Shown here: one piece after another, positions 42,565 to 51,538 of the stretch
Layout of the letters: the number at the start of each line of letters is the position of its first letter
Numbering within the stretch: position 1 is the stretch's first letter
Assembly (NCBI RefSeq): GCF_030161235.1
Contig: NZ_BSPW01000082.1
Span: 1 to 62,970 of the forward strand
Length of the DNA: 62,970 nucleotides
DNA from: Vibrio zhanjiangensis
GTDB lineage: Bacteria; Pseudomonadota; Gammaproteobacteria; Enterobacterales; Vibrionaceae
Direction of reading: 5' to 3'
Notes under the pieces: model-generated
Database searches by the model: none
What the model was told of the DNA's origin: nothing
What the model saw: the letters and a program-made list of their open reading frames with translations, nothing else
Program-made: the position numbers and the translations under genes

Positions 42565-43698
42565 ATGGCTAAGTCTTGGCTGATATCAATTGCAGGTGTT
42601 GTATTTCTGAGCGGCGGTATTTTGGTTTATGTAAAGTCTTCTGGGCAACAGGAAACATTCCCTACATTGAACGTAGTAACAGGTACCATTGAAAAACAGG
42701 CCATTGCTGTAGGAAAAATAGTGCCTTCACATGCGATCTCAATTAAATCTCCAATTGAAGGTATCGTCGGGGAAATTTACGTTCAAGTCGGACAAAATGT
42801 TAACCAAGGTCAACCCTTGGTTAAAGTGAGCCCAAATCCAACGCCTCAAGAGCTTACTGATGCGTCTACAGAATTGATGCGCAGCGAGGCTGAGCTGGAA
42901 TCGGCCAAACAAAAACTGGCAAACCTTGATGAGTTATTAAGCCAGGGCGTGATTCCAAGTAATTATGATGAGTATGTCAGCGCTCGCTCTGAAGTAAAGT
43001 CTGCCAATGCAGATGTATTACAAAAACGTCAAAACTTAGAGTTGATTCAAAGTGGTGAAGCACTGATAGGAGATAAGCATTTAACCTCAACCATTTTGGC
43101 TCCGATAAATGGTACGGTTTTGAATCGGAAGGTGGAGGTCGGGGAGCCGATTATATCGACAGCATCTAGTCAAGCCGCCACTGAAATCATGTCTCTTGCT
43201 GACATGAATAGTTTGATATTCAAAGGCAGTGTAAGTGAACACGATGCTGCGCAGCTCACCGCAGGCATGCCTGTAATACTGTCAGTTGCTCCCTATCCAG
43301 AGCTGGAGATTAAAGGTGTGTTGACCAAGGTTGCCATTCAGTCAGAAAAACTCAATTCCCCCGATGCTACAGATACGTCTAAGAGTTTTGATAATGGTTT
43401 TGAAATAGAAGTGGGGGAGCTCCAGATACCTGAAAATGTAATTTTGCGTTCAGGCTTTTCATCCTCAGCAAAAATCACTCTGAAAAAGGCTCAGGACGTA
43501 TTGACCCTACCAGAAAGGGCACTGAAATTTGAAGGTTCTACACCAAACGTTTTAATTCGAGACAACTCAGATCAAGGCTTTCATCAGCAGAAAGTTGTGT
43601 TGGGTTTATCGGATGGAATCAATGTCGAGGTGCTTGAGGGTGTGAGCTTGAACGAAGAGATTATCGATAACAGCATGCTGGGGCGAAACCATGGCTAA
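42565..43698 (+). CDS. Periplasmic adaptor (HlyD/MacA family) of tripartite exporter
   Basis: 377 residues with an N-terminal membrane anchor (about 5-24) and no lipobox. The first lipoyl half is SPIEGIVGEIYVQVGQNVNQ (about 65-84), a short coiled-coil hairpin covers about 95-155, and the second lipoyl half is STILAPINGTVLNRKVEVGE. Beta-barrel and membrane-proximal domains follow. It is the first gene of a five-gene operon (adaptor, TolC-like, two permeases, ATPase) and overlaps the TolC-like gene by 8 bases. The layout is that of MacAB-TolC type exporters for peptides, toxins or macrolides. Confidence 0.9.
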   Translation: MAKSWLISIAGVVFLSGGILVYVKSSGQQETFPTLNVVTGTIEKQAIAVGKIVPSHAISIKSPIEGIVGEIYVQVGQNVNQGQPLVKVSPNPTPQELTDASTELMRSEAELESAKQKLANLDELLSQGVIPSNYDEYVSARSEVKSANADVLQKRQNLELIQSGEALIGDKHLTSTILAPINGTVLNRKVEVGEPIISTASSQAATEIMSLADMNSLIFKGSVSEHDAAQLTAGMPVILSVAPYPELEIKGVLTKVAIQSEKLNSPDATDTSKSFDNGFEIEVGELQIPENVILRSGFSSSAKITLKKAQDVLTLPERALKFEGSTPNVLIRDNSDQGFHQQKVVLGLSDGINVEVLEGVSLNEEIIDNSMLGRNHG

Positions 43699-44962
43699 TC
43701 GATTTTTTTTCAACCGAGTAAGCATTCTATTCGTACTGACATTCAGTCACTCTGGCTTTTCTCTGACAATCAATGAAGCGTGGATGCTGGCAAAGAAGCA
43801 TAACCCTGATTATGAGATGGCACAAATTGACGTACAAATTGGTGAAACGGGCGTGACTTCTGGGCAAAGCGCTTTGCTGCCATCTCTGGATGCAACGGCT
43901 TCATCGAATTGGAATCAAGATAGCGATAATACCAATTCGTATAATATTGGCTTGTCACAAACTCTCTGGGATAGCAGTTTATGGTCGAATCTCGACCAAG
44001 CGCAGGCTAACTATTTAAAAGCGCAGCTTGAGTTATCAAAAGCGAGAGATTTGTTGGCTCAGCAGGTATTAACTGCCTATCTCGAAGTGGCGAATGCTCA
44101 AAGTGAGCTGTTATTGGCAGAAAGTAAGTTTGCCGAGGGAAATAAACTTCTGAAAATTATAGAGAAGCGTTACCGTGCTGGTAAGGTGACGTCGGTGGAT
44201 GTTGAAGAAATTAGAGCTAACCAGTTATCAGAAAAAGCCAGCATTCTTGAGGCTAAAAGTAACTTACAAACTCAAATGTCAGAGCTTGCAGCCCTGACCA
44301 ATAAAATTCCTGAGAAGATAGAACAAATCAAAACGGATGTTCTAATTGAACCGCCAATGTTGCGAAAATCTGAATATCAGTGGTTAAAGCTCGCCAAAGA
44401 TCACAGCCCAGAATTGTTGGCTGCAGAGCAAGAAGTAAAAGTAAGTGAATTTGCTCAACAATCTGCTAAAGGTGGATACTACCCGAAAGTGTCGGGCAAT
44501 TTAGGATACAGCGATGATGATAGTTCTTCTGACGGTGAATTTAATGCTGGATTAACACTAAATCTTCCCATTGATCTAAATGGTTCAACAAGAGCAAAAG
44601 TAGAAGAAGCCTCACTCAACTTACTAAAAGCCAAGCAGGGTAAACGTAAAGTAGAAATCGATATTGAGAAGCGAATTCGGCAGCAATACAATCAAGTGGG
44701 TATCAATTGGGATCGTGTTTTGATGGCAGATGAACTTGTTAAATCCAGTGCTAAAGTGCTCAATAGCAAAGAAACATTGTACGATGCTGGTAAGTTAGAA
44801 GCGTCAGATGTCATTAGCGCTCACAACAGTCTGTACGAAGCAAAAGTCAGTTTAGAGACAAACTTATATTCTTATTGGCTTAAGAGGGTCGATCTTTTAT
44901 ACACAGCAGGTCAGCTCGACGATGATACGATTTTGAACATTTCACGGGCTTTTCAATTGTGA
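43691..44962 (+). CDS. TolC-family outer membrane channel
   Basis: 423-residue outer membrane efflux protein with a signal peptide (cleavage near SHSGFS). Two OEP repeats of long helices are visible; the first has LTINEAWMLAKKHNPDYEMA and LEVANAQSELLLAESKF, the second LLAAEQEVKVSEFAQQSA and YEAKVSLETNLYSYW. It overlaps the adaptor gene by 8 bases and the next permease by 4. Having its own channel in the operon suggests a dedicated exporter that does not rely on housekeeping TolC. Confidence 0.9.
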   Translation: MANRFFFNRVSILFVLTFSHSGFSLTINEAWMLAKKHNPDYEMAQIDVQIGETGVTSGQSALLPSLDATASSNWNQDSDNTNSYNIGLSQTLWDSSLWSNLDQAQANYLKAQLELSKARDLLAQQVLTAYLEVANAQSELLLAESKFAEGNKLLKIIEKRYRAGKVTSVDVEEIRANQLSEKASILEAKSNLQTQMSELAALTNKIPEKIEQIKTDVLIEPPMLRKSEYQWLKLAKDHSPELLAAEQEVKVSEFAQQSAKGGYYPKVSGNLGYSDDDSSSDGEFNAGLTLNLPIDLNGSTRAKVEEASLNLLKAKQGKRKVEIDIEKRIRQQYNQVGINWDRVLMADELVKSSAKVLNSKETLYDAGKLEASDVISAHNSLYEAKVSLETNLYSYWLKRVDLLYTAGQLDDDTILNISRAFQL

Positions 44963-46173
44963 GCGCCTTGTTGTTGCAAACATGGCAGACAATAGTTGCT
45001 CATCGTACTAGGAGCATCTTAGCTGTGGTCGCTATTTCTTGGGGGGTTATTTCGGTCGTGGCTTTAATGGCTTTGGGGGAGGGGTTTTACCGTCAACAAA
45101 GCCAGTCTTTTGCATTTATGATCAACGAGACCCAGATTACCTTCCCTTCAAGGACGAGCAAACCTTGGCAAGGAATGCCCGCTCGGCGAGATATTGATTT
45201 TTCCCTAGACGGGGTGGAGCAATTAAGACAGTCTGACTTTATTGCAGATGCTTCTGCCGCGTATGCAAAATGGGATGCCAGCATAACCAATATGGAGGGA
45301 CAAAAGCTCGCATCTGGTGTTGGGGGTATAGATTCATCTTATTTTCCTTTGATGCAGCGCCCATTTCAATTGGGTGCTAGGAATATATCGCCGAATGATG
45401 TTAAGAATCATACCAGAGTGGCGATTATTGGTGATCAGCTTGCTCAATTAGGGGCCCTCGATATTGGTGATGAGATGAAAATCAATGGAATTCCCTTTTT
45501 GGTAATAGGTATTCTCGATGATGAAAGTAGCGGTATTTCATTTGGTGATAGCCGCAGAGCCTTCATTCCGCAAACCACCTATCGTGATCTTTGGGATGAT
45601 AAGATTTGGATGCTTTTGACCAAACCCGCTTATCAGATGGATGCGCCTTTATTTCGGCAAAATATTGTTGAATTTTATGCTCAAAAGCTTCACTTTGACC
45701 CAACAGATCAAGATGCACTTTCGTTTATTGATATGAGTGATAACTCGGATGTCATCATTAGCATCCTACGAGGGATTCAGATTTTTCTTGGTACTAGTGG
45801 GGCAATGACAATGGCTGTTGGAGCTTTGGGAGTTGCAAATATTCTGTTTTTGTCTGTGACCGAAAGAACGCGGGAAATTGGTGTTCGTCTTGCGATAGGT
45901 GCAACACCCAAGGCGATACTCGCTCAGTTTATTTTTGAAGGACTCATTCTCGTTGCAATTGGAACCGCGCTAGGCTTAATGCTTTCTTTTGCTCTGGTTT
46001 CTATCTTGTCTATGATGAGTTTACCTGATTGGATAGGTAAACCTGCCATCACTCCGTGGTCAATTGCTATGACTTTGTCAGTGACTTTCTGTCTTGCCTA
46101 CCTTGCTTCTTATTTCCCTGCAAGACGAGCGTCACGGTTAACGCCTGTTCTTGCTTTGAATGCGAAGGCTTAA
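44959..46173 (+). CDS. MacB/FtsX-type ABC permease, subunit 1
   Basis: 404 residues in the MacB/LolC layout: N-terminal helix (ILAVVAISWGVISVVALMAL), a large periplasmic MacB_PCD domain (about 45-270) and three C-terminal helices. The FtsX signature region SVTERTREIGVRLAIGATPK is intact. It lacks an ATPase domain, which is encoded separately. It pairs with the next permease as a likely heterodimer. The start overlaps the stop of the TolC-like gene by 4 bases. Confidence 0.9.
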   Translation: MSALLLQTWQTIVAHRTRSILAVVAISWGVISVVALMALGEGFYRQQSQSFAFMINETQITFPSRTSKPWQGMPARRDIDFSLDGVEQLRQSDFIADASAAYAKWDASITNMEGQKLASGVGGIDSSYFPLMQRPFQLGARNISPNDVKNHTRVAIIGDQLAQLGALDIGDEMKINGIPFLVIGILDDESSGISFGDSRRAFIPQTTYRDLWDDKIWMLLTKPAYQMDAPLFRQNIVEFYAQKLHFDPTDQDALSFIDMSDNSDVIISILRGIQIFLGTSGAMTMAVGALGVANILFLSVTERTREIGVRLAIGATPKAILAQFIFEGLILVAIGTALGLMLSFALVSILSMMSLPDWIGKPAITPWSIAMTLSVTFCLAYLASYFPARRASRLTPVLALNAKA

Positions 46174-46176
46174 ATT

Positions 46177-47460
46177 ATGTGTCTACCAGTACGACAAATT
46201 TTCCAAGAAATGGCGTCAGAGAAGCTCAGATTGGCTTTGACCATTCTTGCCGTTGCTTGGGCAACGTTATGTATCGCTAGCATGCTAGCTGTCGGTGAGG
46301 GTATTCGCCTTGGCGTGATGAAGACCGCTCAAAATGGTAACGGCAACCTTATCTATCTGACGGGAGGAATCGCAACGAGAGATTCAGGCCATTTTTATAA
46401 AGGCAAACCCCTAACACTGAAAATAGCGGACTCTAATGTTGTGAGATCTCTTCCTGAAATAAAAGCCGTGGCTCCAACCGCGGTATGGGAGGAGGATATT
46501 ACCTTTGGTGATAAAAGCACATGGCGTCAGCCTCTTGCCGTCACCAATGAATTTAAGTCAATGACAAATCTTGATCTGCTTGCGGGAAGCCGCTGGTTAA
46601 ATCCACTTGATCAGCAAGAGCAGCGCAAAGTTGTTGTGCTGGGTTATTCACTTGCCGCTCAATTTTTTAATCCAGATCAACGTGAAAACTGGTTTGATAC
46701 TGTGGTACTTAAAGTGAACCCAGTGGGTAAAAAAGTAAAAATTGGAGGTGAGGAATTTACGGTGATTGGCGTACTAAACAAAAATAGTGCCTATATAGAA
46801 CAAGGCGATCCCATCGATTATTCCAGTTTTGTCCCACTTGCAACATGGAAGCGTTATCATCCAGATGGTGACATATCGGGGATAAATGTTGAGCCGTATC
46901 CGAGGGCAGACCGTCCTATGCTTGCCGATACCATACGTCAAGTGTTGGCACGTAAACATGGTGCGAGCGTTGAAGACAAGCAGATTATTCAGATCGAAGA
47001 CATGTACCTTGACCAAAAAACGATGCGCCAGTTTCTTGTCGGCTTGCAGAGTTTTTTAGGGATTATTGGATTTGTAACCTTGGCCGTTGCGGGAGTCGGT
47101 ATTGCTAATGTGATGTATGCCACAGTAAAGCGTTCGACACGAGATATCGGTGTTCGTATGGCGGTGGGGGCAACGCCGACCGTGATTCGTGTGCACTATT
47201 TGTTTCAGTCATTGTTGACCATGATGATTGGCGGAGTTTTTGGGCTGATTGCAACGTGTTTGATCATATGGACAATTGCGTCAATTGATCTTGAAGGCAA
47301 TAGATTTTATGAACGTCTTGGAAATCCAGTTCCTGAGTTATCTTGGTTGGTTGTTGCTATTGTGATTCTAACGTTGATCATGACAGGTGTTGCTTCCGCT
47401 TGGCTTCCTGCCAATCGTGCGGCGAAGGTGACACCAATGGAGGCTTTGCAGAGTGAGTAA
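46177..47460 (+). CDS. MacB/FtsX-type ABC permease, subunit 2
   Basis: 427 residues with the same layout as its neighbour: one N-terminal helix, periplasmic domain, and three C-terminal helices with TVKRSTRDIGVRMAVGATPT. Sequence identity to subunit 1 looks modest apart from this block, so the two are old paralogues and a heterodimer is likely. It starts three bases after the stop of subunit 1 and overlaps the ATPase gene by 8 bases. Confidence 0.9.
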   Translation: MCLPVRQIFQEMASEKLRLALTILAVAWATLCIASMLAVGEGIRLGVMKTAQNGNGNLIYLTGGIATRDSGHFYKGKPLTLKIADSNVVRSLPEIKAVAPTAVWEEDITFGDKSTWRQPLAVTNEFKSMTNLDLLAGSRWLNPLDQQEQRKVVVLGYSLAAQFFNPDQRENWFDTVVLKVNPVGKKVKIGGEEFTVIGVLNKNSAYIEQGDPIDYSSFVPLATWKRYHPDGDISGINVEPYPRADRPMLADTIRQVLARKHGASVEDKQIIQIEDMYLDQKTMRQFLVGLQSFLGIIGFVTLAVAGVGIANVMYATVKRSTRDIGVRMAVGATPTVIRVHYLFQSLLTMMIGGVFGLIATCLIIWTIASIDLEGNRFYERLGNPVPELSWLVVAIVILTLIMTGVASAWLPANRAAKVTPMEALQSE

Positions 47461-48205
47461 CCGAGTAATGAAGGCAGATAGTGTTTTAGTGAATCTCACT
47501 AATATTTGCAAATTCTATTCGAGCGGGGAAACTGAGGTTCGGGCATTGGATGGGATTAATCTTCATATTGCATGTGGAGAGTTCTTGTCTATTTTGGGGC
47601 CTTCGGGTTCGGGAAAATCGACATTGATGAACATGTTAGGATGCTTAGACAAGCCGACTCACGGAAGTTATCTGCTTGATGGGCAGAATGTTGCTTGTTT
47701 AACCAATAATCAATTGGCCGCAATTCGAAATCAGAAAATTGGCTTTGTGTTTCAAAGTTTCAATTTACTTGAGTATGCGACTGCACTTGATAACGTCGCC
47801 CTTCCCTTGGTTTATTCTGGTATCTCAGTTAAAGAGCGTCACCGGCGTGCTGCTGAATTATTAAAGCAAGTAGGGCTTGGTGATCGTCTTTATCATAAAC
47901 CGAATCAATTATCAGGGGGGCAGAAGCAGAGAGTTGCAATCGCTCGCGCTTTGGTGAATGACCCACAAATTATTTTAGCAGATGAACCTACTGGCGCTCT
48001 TGACTCGAAATCTGGTGCGGAAATAGAAGCCTTGTTTAATCAGCTTCATGCACAAGGCCGCACATTAATCATTGTTACTCACGACAATGCCTTAGCTGAG
48101 CGCACCAACCGGGTGATCACGATTAAAGATGGTAAAGTCATTGCCGATAGAAAATCAGCGGCAATAAAGGCCCAGTCAATCGATACTGAGCCAGCAATGG
48201 AATAA
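47453..48205 (+). CDS. MacB/LolD-type ABC ATPase
   Basis: 250-residue ATPase: Walker A GPSGSGKST, Q-loop VFQSFNLLEYATALDN, signature LSGGQKQRVAIARAL, Walker B IILADEPTGALDSKSG, and switch His in IIVTHD. This is the standard MacB/LolD subfamily. The GTG at 47453 overlaps the permease gene; ATG 47468 is an alternative five codons later. It is the last gene of the exporter operon, 20 bases before the convergent oxygenase gene. No obvious peptide or toxin substrate gene lies within the operon. Confidence 0.92.
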   Translation: MSNRVMKADSVLVNLTNICKFYSSGETEVRALDGINLHIACGEFLSILGPSGSGKSTLMNMLGCLDKPTHGSYLLDGQNVACLTNNQLAAIRNQKIGFVFQSFNLLEYATALDNVALPLVYSGISVKERHRRAAELLKQVGLGDRLYHKPNQLSGGQKQRVAIARALVNDPQIILADEPTGALDSKSGAEIEALFNQLHAQGRTLIIVTHDNALAERTNRVITIKDGKVIADRKSAAIKAQSIDTEPAME

Positions 48206-48225
48206 TCGTCTTCGTATTTCATTAC

Positions 48226-49251
48226 TTAGCGCTTTTTAATCAAAGACAATTGGTAGTTAAATTCTGACGATGGAGCATACACTTGGTTGGCGTATAAATT
48301 TTTGGAATCAAACATATAGTGATTCATCTCACTGTGCCAAATGCCAATATGCCATAGAGGTGAGCCACTATTATTAAACATGGCTGCGAGTTCTGCGGGC
48401 CATGTATTGTGCTGTATGTGGTTTTTTGTTATTGCGAGAGAGAAATCTTTTTGTTCTTGACCATATCGATCAAAGACTCGAAGTCGTATGGTGTCTCCAA
48501 CGTTTACTGGGCCGAAATGCGGCGGAATAAAATAAGTTAGAGCAGATAACTGTTCGGTTGATTTATTGGTATCTGAGACGGTTATATGTTTGTCATTGTG
48601 TGACTTTAAAGTGATATCACTGCAGTTATAAAACCCTTCTCCAGCGGGATCTTCTCGCTGCCATCGAGTGAATAAAATGGCGTCTCCACTTCGGTTGGAA
48701 GGTAGTCTAATCGTTATTTCATAGTTGTTATTTGAGTTGACGCTAATATCTCCCTCTGAGTCAACTAACTCTAAGTCACTCCATTTAAGAGGTTGAGAAC
48801 CATCATAATCTGGTTTACTCAGATAAAACTCCCAATAAGATGGGTTGTGGGGGGCAGTGGCATGAAATATGAGTGTAAGCTGATTATTTGAATCGAGGCT
48901 TACTGGGGTTTTTTGCCAATAAGGGGAAGCGATGTTCAGCCCTGATTTTGCACTGTCTCCCGCACTGCATAGACTGCCGTCTTTGACGCTTGCCTTAACT
49001 TGTGCCATGTCCCAATATTGTGAAACGTTAATCGAGATTTCATTCCTTTGAACAAATTGATAAGCGCCCGATTGATCGAACGCAGCCTGACAGGCAGCAT
49101 TAGGAATGCGATCTTCCCAAAAGCCACCATCGAGGTAACAAATATTTTGCCGAGCATTTGGATATTCCACCCAGCCATGCGTATAGGCAGTGAGTGGTGT
49201 GAGAATTAGTAAGCTTGTAGTGGTGAGATAGGTTGTTATACAGGTTTTCAT
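48226..49251 (-). CDS. Secreted AA10 lytic polysaccharide monooxygenase (spindolin-like)
   Basis: 341 residues. Signal peptide cleavage after TAYT would leave His25 as the mature N-terminus; with His135 (in TAPHNPSYWEFYLSKP) it forms the copper brace of AA10 oxygenases, and an axial Phe is likely in GEGFYNCSDI. The domain aligns with CBP21/GbpA-type chitin-active enzymes and with Vibrio spindolin-related proteins. Residues after about 215 form a second beta-rich module without recognised binding motif. The enzyme oxidatively cuts crystalline chitin, exposing it to chitinases. It is convergent with the exporter operon. Confidence 0.87.
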   Translation of the reverse strand: MKTCITTYLTTTSLLILTPLTAYTHGWVEYPNARQNICYLDGGFWEDRIPNAACQAAFDQSGAYQFVQRNEISINVSQYWDMAQVKASVKDGSLCSAGDSAKSGLNIASPYWQKTPVSLDSNNQLTLIFHATAPHNPSYWEFYLSKPDYDGSQPLKWSDLELVDSEGDISVNSNNNYEITIRLPSNRSGDAILFTRWQREDPAGEGFYNCSDITLKSHNDKHITVSDTNKSTEQLSALTYFIPPHFGPVNVGDTIRLRVFDRYGQEQKDFSLAITKNHIQHNTWPAELAAMFNNSGSPLWHIGIWHSEMNHYMFDSKNLYANQVYAPSSEFNYQLSLIKKR

Positions 49252-49931
49252 GATATCTCCTTACAAATACTATTCATGCCTGAAGGCACGATTTATGGCT
49301 GCTCAATGATCTCAACCTAGCAGTGATAAGGAAAATATTTAATTTAAAATAAAATTATCAGCATACTGTGATGATAATTTGTAATCTTGTGCCCACAGAT
49401 ATGGAAATATCTGCAGTTAAACCCAGTTGTTTTCGAGTCACTTCAAATATTTATTGTTTTGCTCACTGATCTATTGGTGAACATCAAACAATGTTACTCA
49501 AATGCCATTATTAACTTTTTAGCGACTATCATCTGTTCCTATTGAGTTACTTGTCATTTTAGGCTTCACCGATTCAAAATTGGAAAGCTGCTAGCGTAGA
49601 CATATTGCTAGTTACGCATCGCAAGACATCACACTTTTTAAATAAGTTGACGAGAAATCAATTAATAGCGCTCTAGGGCGTTCTCAATGATCTCTCTCGA
49701 TGACGTTTTTATTGGTTGATTTAGTGGCAAAAATGTCAATTTTTAGACTCTGATTTTTAATATTTTTTATGCCATTAAGGCATCCAAAGAGTGCTTTTTT
49801 ATTCACTGTAATATATTGAAGTGTCAAATATTCTTTACTGAATGGCTAATATGAGATTTATTGCTTATTTGTTTTGAGTGCTTAAGGTTGATTTTGGGAT
49901 TACTCGAATAAACCTACAAAGGGACTTACCA
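49252..49931. other. Long intergenic region upstream of oxygenase and protease genes
   Basis: About 680 AT-rich bases between divergent secreted-enzyme genes. A perfect inverted repeat at 49396-49413 is listed separately. The open frame continues upstream of the protease start to 49878, but that extension would bury the signal peptide and I treat it as non-coding. Nothing else stands out. Confidence 0.5.
49396..49413. promoter_or_regulatory. Inverted repeat upstream of the oxygenase gene
   Basis: CAGATAT (49396-49402) and ATATCTG (49407-49413) flank a four-base spacer, 145 bases upstream of the oxygenase start. It could be an operator; the regulator is unknown. Confidence 0.35.
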
Positions 49932-51377
49932 ATGAAAACAAATATATTTAGCGTTGGACTGGCTCTAGCTTTTATCAGTTCATCCTCTTTTAGCGCAGAT
50001 ACAGCATTGCCTGTGATTGCCGATGAAGTGAAGTACACTTTGTCACATAGTGAGCTTAAAATGCTGACTGATCATGGGTTAGGACAAACAGTAAAGCATC
50101 AGGGAGCTTCCTTTATAAAACTTCACTTTAAAAAGCTTTCATTACCGCAAGGTGCATTGCTAAGAGTGAAATCTCCCACAACAGGTGAAATGGTTGAATA
50201 CGACAAAAGTCAGATAGATTGGTTTGCTCAATCTATATCAGGAGACTCTTTGGTTATTGAGCTGGTTGCCAATGCTAAAGGTCATTATGGCCAATTTGAA
50301 CTTGATTATTATATGGCGGGAAGAGACATCGCTCTTCAGGAAGCGGCAACACTGTCAACTTGTGGTGAAAATGAACGTCGAGATGTTGCTTGCTGGGAAG
50401 GCTCTCATCCGGATAAGGTGGCTTGGAGTGCACCAGTCGCTCGCTTGTTGATCAATGGTAGAAGTCTATGTACTGCTTGGCGTGTTGGGCCGAGCAACCA
50501 TATGTTTACCAATAACCATTGTGTAGACAATGCATCTGAATTGAAAAATACTGAGGTTTGGTTTAATTACCAACGCACCAGTTGTAATGGTTCAATGGCA
50601 ACAACCGTAAAAGTGATGGGTAATGAGCTTCTCAGCACCGATTACACTTTGGATTACACACTATTTACGGTTGATGACTTTTCTAAAATATCCTCGTTTG
50701 GTTATCTTGGTTTAGATGCCTCTGAGCCTGTTTTTGGCAACGGTATTTATATCCCTCAGCATGGTTCAGGAAATCCGAAAGAACTTTCTATCGAAAGTGA
50801 TAAAAACGGTTCAGGAATGTGTCAGATTGATTTGGCTTCAGCCAATGGTAGAGGAACGGATACAGATACAGGATATTTTTGTGACACAATTGGAGGTTCT
50901 TCCGGTTCGCCGGTTTTAACCACCGCTAACAACAAAGCGATAGCCTTGCATCATTTTGGTGGATGTGAAAACCAAGGGGTAAAAATTAGTAAGATTTGGC
51001 CCAAGGTTGCCAGCTATTTCAACAATGTTCTACCAGATGGTTCAGTAGGTTTGCCCCCAAGCGATGGAGCAACCGAACTGAGTTTAGATACCCCTATCTC
51101 GAACCTATCAATGACCAAAGGCGAAGAAAAAATGTTTGTTCTTCGAGCGGCGAATCGAAACTCAGATGTGATGGTGTCAATTGCTTCTGGGACAGGAGAT
51201 GCTGACTTATATGTACGAACAGGTCAGCAGCCAACCCGAAGTGTCTACGATTGTCGTCCTTATCGTTCGGGTAATACAGAATCCTGCGAGGCGACCAATG
51301 CTAATGAAGACCTTTATGTCATGCTTCATGCATACAGTTCCTTCTCTGGTCTCACACTGACAGTCACACCTAAATAG
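49932..51377 (+). CDS. Secreted trypsin-like serine protease with PPC domain
   Basis: 481 residues from ATG 49932, preceded by AAGGGA at six bases and starting directly with a signal peptide (to about SFSA). The propeptide-like region covers about 22-150. The chymotrypsin-fold domain has His196 in NNHCVDN, Asp241 in TLDYTLF and Ser324 in IGGSSGSPV, similar to lysyl-endopeptidase-like proteases. The C-terminal PPC domain (about 375-481) is close to that of the downstream aminopeptidase (both contain DCRPYR and a YSS-YSG end). The PPC tail is usually trimmed after secretion. Monocistronic with a strong terminator. Confidence 0.9.
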   Translation: MKTNIFSVGLALAFISSSSFSADTALPVIADEVKYTLSHSELKMLTDHGLGQTVKHQGASFIKLHFKKLSLPQGALLRVKSPTTGEMVEYDKSQIDWFAQSISGDSLVIELVANAKGHYGQFELDYYMAGRDIALQEAATLSTCGENERRDVACWEGSHPDKVAWSAPVARLLINGRSLCTAWRVGPSNHMFTNNHCVDNASELKNTEVWFNYQRTSCNGSMATTVKVMGNELLSTDYTLDYTLFTVDDFSKISSFGYLGLDASEPVFGNGIYIPQHGSGNPKELSIESDKNGSGMCQIDLASANGRGTDTDTGYFCDTIGGSSGSPVLTTANNKAIALHHFGGCENQGVKISKIWPKVASYFNNVLPDGSVGLPPSDGATELSLDTPISNLSMTKGEEKMFVLRAANRNSDVMVSIASGTGDADLYVRTGQQPTRSVYDCRPYRSGNTESCEATNANEDLYVMLHAYSSFSGLTLTVTPK

Positions 51378-51388
51378 CAGACCACATT

Positions 51389-51413
51389 AAAGGGTGCTTT
51401 GGCACCCTTTTTT
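51389..51413 (+). terminator. Rho-independent terminator
   Basis: AAAGGGTGC (51389-51397), loop TTTG, GCACCCTTT (51402-51410) and further Ts: a textbook terminator 12 bases after the protease stop. Confidence 0.92.
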
Positions 51414-51538
51414 ACCACCAGTCTAATGATACAAATGTGACAATTTTTTGTAACGCCCGACTGTAAACGAAATGATTCTCAAAACCGACATAATTATCCA
51501 AGGTTTTGAGACTCGCTGAAAACTCCATGGAGGAGAAA

